Positions 1 to 6,289 of a stretch of 7,759 nt of DNA are shown in pieces. The stretch covers positions 1 to 7,759 of the forward strand of contig CAMWWS010000122.1 in assembly GCA_947178085.1 (NCBI GenBank). Direction: 5' to 3'. The position numbers and the translations under genes were made by a program. Each line of letters opens with the position of its first letter. Position 1 is the stretch's first letter. Under the pieces are notes generated by a model. The model saw nothing but the letters and a program-made list of their open reading frames with translations. It was not told the origin of the DNA and made no database searches. Source of the stretch: an uncultured Lachnospiraceae bacterium. GTDB lineage: Bacteria > Bacillota_A > Clostridia > Lachnospirales > Lachnospiraceae.

Positions 1-766
1 GGCATATATGAATCCATATGAATTTATTTCCGGCAGCCTTTATACTTCAGTAGCAAAAGGAGATGTGGGCTGCGGTAATGAAAGAGGAGTTGCCACAGGT
101 CGGGATGGGGAAACTGTAATCTGCTATAGTAACATTGATTTTGGAAATGTGGGAAGTGATGAGATTACCATTCCTATTTTTGCCCTGAGTGGTGATGAAT
201 ATCCCATTCAGATATGGGAAGGCGTTCCGGGAGAACAGGGAAGCGTAATGCTTGCCGATGCAGTGTATCAGAAACCTTCCATATGGAATGTATATCAGCC
301 GGAAACATTTAAGCTTAATAAGAGACTGAAAGGTATTACAACTATAAGCTTCTGGCTCAACCAGAAGGTTCATATTAAAGGCTTTTCATTCACAAAATAT
401 GAAAAAGCATGGCTTGAAATAAACGCAGGGGAAGCAGACGCCGTCTATGGAGACAGTTATGTAAGAAACGGCTCTGCAATAGAAGGAATCGGAAATAATG
501 TGACTCTGGAATTTACGGATATGGATTTTGGCGAAAAGACTATAAAGGGAATCGCCATAAAAGGAAGAGCGGTAAATGGCGTCAATACCATTCATTTACG
601 TCTATATAACGGCGTTGATGAAATCAAACAGATTGTGGAATTTGAAGAAAGCGAAGAATATATCCTTAAAGAATTTGATTTAGAGCCTGTAAACGGTAAA
701 TGGGATGTATCATTCGTTTTCCTTCCGGGAAGTAATTTTGATTTTGCACATTTTCAGTTTATATAA
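1..766 (+). CDS. C-terminal part of a glycoside hydrolase with two tandem CBM6-like modules (5' end outside window)
   Basis: The frame is open to the first base of the window, reading Ala-Tyr before the Met at base 8, so that Met is probably internal. About 250 residues are visible. They form two related beta-sandwich units: unit A at residues 6-130 and unit B at 135-252, numbered from the Met. Both carry a matching strand motif ending in DFG (SNIDFG at 42-46, TDMDFG at 170-175) and end in an aromatic strand (IKGFSF; FDFAHFQF). This is the pattern of CBM6-type carbohydrate-binding modules. The opening NPYEFI resembles the junction seen where a CBM6-like tail follows a GH2 or GH43 catalytic domain. 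No catalytic residues are visible, so family and substrate cannot be fixed. By context it should act on xylan-derived glycans, with the modules binding sugar. Its stop lies 2 bp from the stop of the convergent araC gene, and no terminator follows. The modular reading is fairly sure; the GH2 or GH43 parent is a guess. Confidence 0.6.
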   Translation, partial: AYMNPYEFISGSLYTSVAKGDVGCGNERGVATGRDGETVICYSNIDFGNVGSDEITIPIFALSGDEYPIQIWEGVPGEQGSVMLADAVYQKPSIWNVYQPETFKLNKRLKGITTISFWLNQKVHIKGFSFTKYEKAWLEINAGEADAVYGDSYVRNGSAIEGIGNNVTLEFTDMDFGEKTIKGIAIKGRAVNGVNTIHLRLYNGVDEIKQIVEFEESEEYILKEFDLEPVNGKWDVSFVFLPGSNFDFAHFQFI

Positions 767-768
767 AA

Positions 769-1644
769 CTATTTATCGTATGCATGGTTCAGGCTTTTGT
801 ATTCGGAGGGAGTGCAGTTTTTGGCAGTTTTGAAGATGCGGTTGAATGTTGATAAACTGCCAAAGCCTGAACGCATTGCTACCTCCGTGATTGAGATATT
901 CGGTTGTATCAAAAGTGTCTCTGCGTAGGCTATTCTTTTTTTCGTAAGGTATTCGCAGCATGATACGCCGCTGAACTGCTTAAACAGTCTGGAAAAATGA
1001 AATTTGGAAAAACCGGCAATGTCAGCAAGGTCCTCCACTGTGATGTTTTCCGTACAATGCTCTGTGATGTAATTGCATACATTCATGAATTTTTCTATAT
1101 ATAAATGTTGTTTGCTTGATGTGATACCGGGGAATTTTTCGCCTGCATTGAAATTAGCGCGCCCTAAAGCCGCGAAGAAATTAATCATCAGTGCATAGAT
1201 GCAGGCCTCCGTAAAGGGCATTTTATTATCGTATTCTTTGCTGATTTCATTTAAATATCCACGAAGCCGTTCATTTAATTCCGGATATTCTTCCTGTTTT
1301 ATCAGCCCATAAGGCTGTAAGGAATGAATCAGGGAATCCATTCCTTTGACATTACATATAAGAGCGTAGTCAAAAAGCATGATGAGCCGCTCGCCTGTGT
1401 CATTTCTCGGAGAAATCAGTTTATGTAAAGTACCCGGCGGGGTAATCCAGATATCCCCTTCTCCAAAGGTGTGGGGCTTATCATCTATTACGACGGTATA
1501 TTCGTTTTTAATCGGCATAATGATTTCCATTGCAGTATGCCAGTGAAGAGGATAGTCTTCAGGCTGTACATTGTGGTGAAGCCTTATACCGGAATATGAA
1601 TCATAGGTTACTGTTTCATGGGTGCCGTTCAGTATTTCTATCAT
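769..1644 (-). CDS. AraC-family transcriptional regulator with N-terminal cupin sensor domain
   Basis: A 291-residue protein, normal length for a sensory AraC-type regulator. Residues about 15-95 form the cupin-like AraC-binding domain, with HWHTAMEI at 34-41 and EGDIWITPPGTLHKL at 62-76. Residues about 183-285 form the AraC DNA-binding domain: first helix-turn-helix at 203-223 (VEDLADIAGFSKFHFSRLFK), second at about 252-273, then the family signature ending TPSEY at 278-282. It has no signal peptide or membrane segment, so it acts in the cytoplasm. It is transcribed divergently from the GH3-GH67-uxuA-uxuB run and is most likely its sugar-responsive activator; the ligand (perhaps a xylose- or uronate-containing oligosaccharide) is inferred only. 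The chosen ATG directly follows an in-frame TAA, and the next in-frame Met is at residue 39, inside the cupin domain. The Shine-Dalgarno sequence is 12 nt away, which is long. The last 35 codons contain a striking inverted repeat (787-872). Confidence 0.93.
   Translation of the reverse strand: MIEILNGTHETVTYDSYSGIRLHHNVQPEDYPLHWHTAMEIIMPIKNEYTVVIDDKPHTFGEGDIWITPPGTLHKLISPRNDTGERLIMLFDYALICNVKGMDSLIHSLQPYGLIKQEEYPELNERLRGYLNEISKEYDNKMPFTEACIYALMINFFAALGRANFNAGEKFPGITSSKQHLYIEKFMNVCNYITEHCTENITVEDLADIAGFSKFHFSRLFKQFSGVSCCEYLTKKRIAYAETLLIQPNISITEVAMRSGFGSLSTFNRIFKTAKNCTPSEYKSLNHAYDK
787..872. repeat. Composite inverted repeat inside the 3' end of araC
   Basis: GTTCAGGCTTT at 787-797 is the exact reverse complement of AAAGCCTGAAC at 862-872 (11 bp). 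TTTGGCAGTTT at 820-830 is the exact reverse complement of AAACTGCCAAA at 854-864 (11 bp, 23-nt loop). The 19-nt right arm 854-872 is therefore complementary to two separate left-hand pieces, and the two stems compete only over bases 862-864. The structure lies wholly within araC coding sequence and is also downstream of the convergent gene. It has no U-tract on either strand, so it does not look like a standard intrinsic terminator. It could still hinder or terminate convergent transcription in a factor-dependent way, or protect a 3' end. Function unknown. Confidence 0.6.
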
Positions 1645-1663
1645 TTAATACCCATGCTCCTTT
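1641..1663 (-). promoter_or_regulatory. Ribosome binding site of araC with a five-codon overlapping mini-ORF
   Basis: On the minus strand AAAGGAG (1663-1657) is the only Shine-Dalgarno match before araC. It is 12 nt from the araC ATG (1644), longer than the usual 5-9. A nearer ATG at 1655 opens a tiny frame (Met-Gly-Ile-Lys-stop) whose TGA overlaps the araC start as ATGA, but it sits only 1 nt from the Shine-Dalgarno sequence, which is too close for efficient use. The arrangement may make araC translation weak or coupled; this is inference. Confidence 0.4.
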
Positions 1664-1730
1664 CTCAACCTGCTTATTTTATGTTTTTTTTTAATATATG
1701 TCACGTTAAGTTTTAGCATAATTTAATTAT

Positions 1731-1759
1731 AAAATAGCACAAAATGAGAAGTGTGTCAA
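1731..1759 (-). promoter_or_regulatory. Predicted sigma-A promoter for araC (extended -10)
   Basis: Reading the minus strand, a perfect TTGACA (-35, bases 1759-1754) is followed after exactly 17 bp by TATTTT (-10, 1736-1731). TGC immediately precedes the -10, giving the extended -10 form TGnTATTTT. Transcription would start near 1724 and give a leader of about 80 nt before the araC ATG. This is the best promoter match in the window. The palindromic site at 1772-1787 lies 12 bp upstream of its -35 box. Confidence 0.7.
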
Positions 1760-1771
1760 ACCAAATACTGC

Positions 1772-1787
1772 TGTAAGCCGGTAAACA
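1772..1787. promoter_or_regulatory. Candidate operator palindrome between the divergent promoters
   Basis: TGTAAGCCGGTAAACA is an imperfect 16-bp palindrome centred on CG: TGT...CC is mirrored by GG...ACA. It has the general look of a LacI/CcpA-type site and partly resembles the catabolite-responsive cre motif, but it is 2 bp longer than the canonical 14-bp cre and loses the exact central alignment. It lies between the two predicted divergent promoters, where it could affect both. The regulator is not identifiable from sequence; the AraC protein itself is an alternative, although AraC sites are usually direct rather than inverted repeats. Confidence 0.3.
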
Positions 1788-1836
1788 TAAAGAGTAAAAA
1801 GAGAATGGAAAGAGCGGACTGCTGCTATATTTTATA

Positions 1837-1866
1837 CTGTCATGTTTAGCAATTTTCGGGTATAAT
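1837..1866 (+). promoter_or_regulatory. Predicted promoter for the GH3-GH67-uxuA-uxuB operon
   Basis: A perfect TATAAT at 1861-1866 is preceded, 18 bp upstream, by CTGTCA (1837-1842), a 4/6 match to TTGACA. A weak -35 with a perfect -10 is typical of activator-dependent promoters, which fits a divergent AraC regulator. A purine- and A-rich stretch (about 1787-1815) lies just upstream and could be an UP-like or curved element. Predicted start is near 1873, giving an untranslated leader of about 130 nt. Two other TATAAT hexamers (1905 and 1946) lack a credible -35. Confidence 0.5.
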
Positions 1867-1921
1867 AGAGCAAAATATAAAGAGTGTTTTTTTGCTTGAT
1901 TTTATATAATATGATTATCTC

Positions 1922-1949
1922 TATATCTGTACATATTAAGTCAGATATA
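1922..1949. repeat. Inverted repeat in the leader of the GH3 operon
   Basis: TATATCTG at 1922-1929 and CAGATATA at 1942-1949 are perfect reverse complements separated by 12 bp. The element lies about 50 nt downstream of the predicted start and about 36 nt before the GH3 Shine-Dalgarno sequence. It could be an operator half-site pair, one centre-to-centre distance of two helical turns apart, or a weak AU-rich hairpin in the mRNA. It has no U-tract and does not cover the ribosome binding site, so neither attenuation nor translational masking is evident. Confidence 0.4.
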
Positions 1950-2002
1950 ATCTCTAAATAAAATCTATAAACATTTGTATTAAGAAAGGAGTATGCTAAA
2001 AA

Positions 2003-4156
2003 ATGGAACTTGTCAGGGATGAAATCAAAAACGCAGAATTTGAAAAACGTGCGCGCGAATTGGTCGCACAGATGACTTTGGAGGAAAAAGCCTTTCAGAT
2101 GCTGAATGGTGCGCCGGAGATAGAGCGTCTGGGAATCAAAGCTTATAACTGGTGGAATGAAGCGCTTCACGGTGTGGCCAGAGCCGGAACTGCAACGGTT
2201 TTCCCGCAGGCGGTTTCACTTGCGGCTTCTTTTGATGAGGATTTATTGGAGGAAGTAGCTGACGCTATTTCTACGGAAGGCAGGGCAAAATTTAATGCCC
2301 AGCAGAAATATGATGATATGGATATATATAAAGGTCTGACTTTCTGGTCACCGAATGTCAATATATTCAGGGACCCCAGATGGGGACGCGGACACGAGAC
2401 ATTCGGAGAAGACCCGTATCTGACTTCAAGACTCGGAGTGAGGTTTGTAGAAGGTCTGCAGGGACATGATGAGAATTATATGAAAGCAGCAGCCTGTGCT
2501 AAGCATTTTGCGGTACATAGCGGACCGGAAGACCTGCGTCATGAATTTAACGCCGTAGCAAGCAAACAGGATATGTATGAAACATATCTCCCCGCATTCA
2601 AAGCATGTGTGCAGGAAGCTAAGGTAGAGTCGGTAATGGGAGCGTATAACCGTACTAACGGCGAACCCTGCTGCGGAAGTAAAACCCTGCTTAAAGATAT
2701 TCTGCGTGATGAATGGGGATTTAAGGGACATGTGGTTTCAGATTGCTGGGCAATCAAAGATTTCCATGGCGGTCATGGCGTGACCTCAAGCGCGGTGGAA
2801 TCGGTTTCACTTGCGGTAACGAACGGTTGTGACTTAAACTGCGGTAATCTTTTCATATATGTAAAAGAGGCGGTAGAAAAAGGAATGATACCGGAAGAGA
2901 GAGTAGACGAAGCGCTGGTACATCTTTTCACTACCAGAATGAAATTGGGATTATTCGATGAAAAGGGCAAGACTCCTTATGATAATATTCCTTTCACTGT
3001 AGTAGATTCTAAGGAAATGCAGGAACTGAATCTGAAAGCAGCGGAAAAATGTATTGTACTTCTTAAAAATGAGGACAATCTTCTTCCTTTGGATAAATCC
3101 AAGATTAAAACAATCGGCGTAATCGGACCCAATGCCGATAACAGGAAAGCGCTTGTCGGTAACTATGAAGGTACGGCTTCGCGTTATTATACAATATCCG
3201 AAGGTATTCAGGATTATGTGGGTGATGATGTGCGCGTGCTGGTATCTGAAGGATGCCATCTGTATCAGGACAGAATCAGCAACCTGAGTCAGGGAAAAGA
3301 CAGGGATTCTGAAGTTAAGGCAGTATGCGAGGCGAGTGATGTTGTAGTAATGTGTCTGGGACTGGACGCAGGTCTGGAAGGAGAAGAGGGCGACGAGGGT
3401 AATCAATATGCCAGCGGAGATAAGCCTAACCTGAATCTTCCGGGAAGACAGCAGGATATTCTGGAAGTGGCTTATGCAAGCGGTAAACCCATCGTGCTTG
3501 TAATTCTGTCTGGAAGTGCGCTTGCCGTAAACTGGGCGGATGAGCATATTCCTGCCATTGTTCAGGGCTGGTATCCCGGAGCTCAGGGCGGAAGAGCTAT
3601 TGCAAAAGTATTGTTTGGAGATAAAAATCCTGAAGGAAGGATGCCTGTTACGTTTTACCGTACAACTGAGGAACTTCCGGAGTTTACCGATTATTCCATG
3701 AAGGGCAGAACTTACCGCTATATGGAGAATGAAGCGCTTTATCCGTTTGGCTATGGTCTGTCATATACTGAATTTGACTATAAAGATGCAGCAGTATCAT
3801 CTGATACAATCGGAGAGGACGGAATTATTTTAAAAGCCGTTGTGACTAATACAGGCAGTATGGAAGGAACGGAGACGGTACAGGCTTATGTGAAGGCTGA
3901 CAGGGAAGGTACGCCTAATGCACAGCTTAAAGGAATATGCAAAGTTACGTTGAAGCCGGGTGAGAGCCGCGAAGTTTCCATAAAGCTTCCTCTTTGCGCA
4001 TTTGCATTGTATGACGAGCAGGCGGTGAATAAAGTCGGAGCCGGAAAATATCTTGTTTATATTGGCGGAACGCAGCCGGATACACGAAGCGAGAAGCTGA
4101 CCGGAAAGAAAGTCAGCATGGTCGCTGTGAAAGCTGAGAAGGAAATGGTGATTTAA
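2003..4156 (+). CDS. GH3 beta-xylosidase/beta-glucosidase (cytoplasmic)
   Basis: A 717-residue glycoside hydrolase family 3 enzyme of normal full length. It removes single beta-linked sugars, probably xylose from xylooligosaccharides, from the non-reducing end with retention. The N-terminal TIM-barrel domain (about 10-320) has YNWWNEALHG at 48-57, typical of xylosidase-type GH3, FRDPRWGRGHETFGEDPYL at 122-140, KHF at 167-169, and the nucleophile Asp247 in VVSDCWA. The alpha/beta sandwich (about 345-560) carries the LEGEEGDEG segment at 458-466, where the acid/base glutamate should lie (Glu459 or Glu462). A fibronectin-III-like domain follows (about 600-692). No signal peptide is present, so it works on imported oligosaccharides. 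The start is supported by AAAGGAG 11 nt upstream; an ATG at 1993 is out of frame. It is the first gene of the rightward operon, 93 nt before GH67. Xylosidase rather than glucosidase specificity is inferred from the neighbours; alpha-arabinofuranosidase side activity is common in this subgroup. Confidence 0.93.
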   Translation: MELVRDEIKNAEFEKRARELVAQMTLEEKAFQMLNGAPEIERLGIKAYNWWNEALHGVARAGTATVFPQAVSLAASFDEDLLEEVADAISTEGRAKFNAQQKYDDMDIYKGLTFWSPNVNIFRDPRWGRGHETFGEDPYLTSRLGVRFVEGLQGHDENYMKAAACAKHFAVHSGPEDLRHEFNAVASKQDMYETYLPAFKACVQEAKVESVMGAYNRTNGEPCCGSKTLLKDILRDEWGFKGHVVSDCWAIKDFHGGHGVTSSAVESVSLAVTNGCDLNCGNLFIYVKEAVEKGMIPEERVDEALVHLFTTRMKLGLFDEKGKTPYDNIPFTVVDSKEMQELNLKAAEKCIVLLKNEDNLLPLDKSKIKTIGVIGPNADNRKALVGNYEGTASRYYTISEGIQDYVGDDVRVLVSEGCHLYQDRISNLSQGKDRDSEVKAVCEASDVVVMCLGLDAGLEGEEGDEGNQYASGDKPNLNLPGRQQDILEVAYASGKPIVLVILSGSALAVNWADEHIPAIVQGWYPGAQGGRAIAKVLFGDKNPEGRMPVTFYRTTEELPEFTDYSMKGRTYRYMENEALYPFGYGLSYTEFDYKDAAVSSDTIGEDGIILKAVVTNTGSMEGTETVQAYVKADREGTPNAQLKGICKVTLKPGESREVSIKLPLCAFALYDEQAVNKVGAGKYLVYIGGTQPDTRSEKLTGKKVSMVAVKAEKEMVI

Positions 4157-4166
4157 AAGTAGTTAA

Positions 4167-4218
4167 AACCGGACGGATTGATGCACATAGTAATATATGT
4201 GCATACATCCTGAGGGTT
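4167..4218 (+). promoter_or_regulatory. Intercistronic stem-loop between the GH3 and GH67 genes
   Basis: ATGCACATA (4181-4189) pairs perfectly with TATGTGCAT (4196-4204) around a 6-nt loop. The stem resumes after a 2x2 mismatch with GGAT (4175-4178) and ATCC (4207-4210), and again after a 4x4 internal loop with AACC (4167-4170) and GGTT (4215-4218). The result is a 17-bp interrupted hairpin filling over half of the 93-nt spacer. No U-run follows, so it is not a standard terminator. It is best read as an mRNA processing or stability element, or as an operator, that sets different GH3 and GH67 levels. The GH67 Shine-Dalgarno sequence (4237-4242) lies outside it. Confidence 0.6.
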
Positions 4219-4249
4219 GGCTAAGTCTTAGAATACAGGAGGACCTGAT

Positions 4250-6235
4250 ATGGGGTATGAGCAGGCGTGGCTGAACTATGTGAAGCAAACGTCAGATGCG
4301 GAGATTAATGACATTAGCGTTATTTGCGCGGATGTTAAGGATGAAATAATTAAAAACAGTGTGAAAGAGCTGCAAATGGCGTTTAAAGGAATGACAGGGA
4401 AGGAATTATCCGTAAATGCAGAAGATAAAGCCGGGCAGCTTGGAAGTATACGCCTGACAATTAAGAACGGAATCAAGGCGGAGGGGTACAGGCTTTTTGA
4501 AGAAAACGGACAGATTACTATAGAAGCGTCCGATTCCAAGGGAATAATGAACGGAACTTTTGAACTCATTCGTCAGATGCAGATGAGGAATAGCCTGAAA
4601 AACGTAAATATTCAAAAAGAACCCGATATGCCTCTTCGTATGCTGAATCACTGGGATAACATGGACGGCAGTATTGAACGCGGATATTCCGGTAATTCGT
4701 TTTTCTTTGAAAACAATGAGATTATAGTAAATGACAGAACTGTCACTTATGCAAGGCTTGCAGCGAGCGTAGGAATAAATGCAGTCGTAATCAATAATGT
4801 AAATGTAAAAGATGCTGCTACGTGGATGATTACGGACAGGTATTTTGACAAGCTGAAGGAAATGTCAGAGATTCTGTCGGGATATGGAATCAAGCTGTTT
4901 ATGAGCCTGAATTATGCGGCGCCTGTTGAACTTGGCGAACTGGACAGCGCTGACCCGCTTGATACAAAAGTACGCGAGTGGTGGAAAAACAGGATGCAGC
5001 TTGTGTTTAAGGCTATTCCGAACCTTGGAGGTTTTCTGATAAAGGCTGATTCGGAAGGACGTCCCGGTCCTTTTACCTATAACAGAACCCATGCAGACGG
5101 AGCCAATATGCTGGCGGAAGCAGTAGAACCTTATAACGGGCTTATTATCTGGAGATGCTTCGTATATAACTGCAAACAGGACTGGCGCGACCGTAAGACG
5201 GACAGGGCGAGGTCTGGATACGATAACTTCATGCCTTTGGACGGTCAGTTTAAAGAGAACGTAATCTTACAGATAAAGAACGGACCGATGGATTTTCAGG
5301 TGAGAGAACCTGTGCATCCGTTGTTTGGTGGACTTACGAAAACCAATCAGATGTTGGAGGTACAGATTGCGCAGGAATATACCGGACAACAGAGACATGT
5401 CTGCTACCTGATTCCGATGTTCAGTCAGATTCTTAACTTCAAAACTTATGTCAAAGAGGAAGAGGACAGGGTCAAAGATATAGTATCAGGCAGGACGTTT
5501 AACCAGATTAACTGCGGTATGGCTGCAGTGGCGAATACCGGAAATGACGATAACTGGACAGGGCATGACCTTGCGGCTGCTAATTTTTACGGATTCGGAA
5601 GGCTTGCTTTTGATACAGGGCTTTCTCCTGAGGAGATTGCAAAGGAGTGGATACGCCTTACATATGGAATGGATGAACAGGTAGAAGAGACTCTTTTGAA
5701 TATGCTGATGTCATCATGGCCGGCATATGAAAAATACACGTCACCCCTTGGAATAGGCTGGATGGTTAATCCGAGTTATCATTACGGTCCTAATGTGGAC
5801 GGATATGAATACGACAGATGGGGGACATACCATCGCGCCGACCATTTGGGTATAGGCGTTGACAGGAGTCATGAAGGAACTGGATACGCAGCTCTTTACA
5901 GGGAGCCTAATGCATCTTTATATGATGATAAGGATAAATGCCCGGATGAGTTGTTGCTCTTTTTCCATCATATTCCGTATACATGGAAGCTGAACAGCGG
6001 AAAAACCGTAATCCAGCATATCTATGATACGCATTTTGAAGGCGTGGAAATTGTAGAGGATATGGTGCAGAGGTTTGAGAAACTTAAAGGAAAACTGCCT
6101 GATCACGTATATAAAAGGGCGATGGAAAGACTAGAGCATCAACAGGAGCATTCAAAAGAATGGCGCGACCAGATTAACACATATTTCTATAGGAAGTCCG
6201 GAATACCGGATGAAAAGAATAGGGAAATATATTGA
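4250..6235 (+). CDS. aguA: GH67 alpha-glucuronidase (cytoplasmic)
   Basis: A 661-residue xylan alpha-1,2-glucuronidase of near-usual family length. It releases (4-O-methyl)-D-glucuronate from the non-reducing-end xylose of aldouronic acids, with inversion. An N-terminal alpha/beta domain (about 1-120) is followed by the TIM barrel, with LNHWDNMDG at 132-140, GGFLIKADSEGRPGP at 260-274, LDGQF at 330-334, NGPMDFQVREP at 344-354 and AQEYTGQQ at 374-381, and then the family-specific helical C-terminal domain (MVNPSYHYGPNVDGYEYDRWG at about 505-525). By constant offset from the characterised Geobacillus enzyme (recalled Glu285, Asp364, Glu392), the catalytic acid is Glu269 and the base pair is Asp348/Glu376, all present. 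There is no signal peptide. AGGAGG lies 7 nt before the ATG. It sits between GH3 and uxuA, so the uronate it frees feeds the downstream enzymes. It appears intact. The family is essentially certain and the specificity follows from the family. Confidence 0.97.
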   Translation: MGYEQAWLNYVKQTSDAEINDISVICADVKDEIIKNSVKELQMAFKGMTGKELSVNAEDKAGQLGSIRLTIKNGIKAEGYRLFEENGQITIEASDSKGIMNGTFELIRQMQMRNSLKNVNIQKEPDMPLRMLNHWDNMDGSIERGYSGNSFFFENNEIIVNDRTVTYARLAASVGINAVVINNVNVKDAATWMITDRYFDKLKEMSEILSGYGIKLFMSLNYAAPVELGELDSADPLDTKVREWWKNRMQLVFKAIPNLGGFLIKADSEGRPGPFTYNRTHADGANMLAEAVEPYNGLIIWRCFVYNCKQDWRDRKTDRARSGYDNFMPLDGQFKENVILQIKNGPMDFQVREPVHPLFGGLTKTNQMLEVQIAQEYTGQQRHVCYLIPMFSQILNFKTYVKEEEDRVKDIVSGRTFNQINCGMAAVANTGNDDNWTGHDLAAANFYGFGRLAFDTGLSPEEIAKEWIRLTYGMDEQVEETLLNMLMSSWPAYEKYTSPLGIGWMVNPSYHYGPNVDGYEYDRWGTYHRADHLGIGVDRSHEGTGYAALYREPNASLYDDKDKCPDELLLFFHHIPYTWKLNSGKTVIQHIYDTHFEGVEIVEDMVQRFEKLKGKLPDHVYKRAMERLEHQQEHSKEWRDQINTYFYRKSGIPDEKNREIY

Positions 6236-6289
6236 TGTTCAGGCGTTTGTTTGAGAAATGCAAGTTAAATAGAAAGGAAGATAATCATT

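Noticed and set aside
1905..1951. Additional -10 boxes TATAAT at 1905-1910 and 1946-1951
   Set aside because: Neither has a credible -35 at 16-18 bp upstream; such hexamers are expected by chance in this AT-rich leader.
1873..2002. Riboswitch or T-box in the operon leader
   Set aside because: Only about 130 nt of AU-rich sequence with one weak stem; no conserved riboswitch core, no T-box motif and no terminator hairpin.
1993..2022. Alternative start ATG at 1993 for the GH3 gene
   Set aside because: It is out of frame with the GH3 protein, ends after nine codons and is only 1 nt from the Shine-Dalgarno sequence.
2951..3547. Long open frame on the minus strand (198 codons) and several shorter antisense frames inside the GH3 and GH67 genes
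   Set aside because: They lie wholly within well-supported conserved genes, have no Shine-Dalgarno support that I can see, and their translations show no recognisable domain.
4167..4218. Intrinsic terminator between the GH3 and GH67 genes
   Set aside because: The stem is followed by GGTTGGCTAAG rather than a run of T, and the next gene has the same direction and related function.
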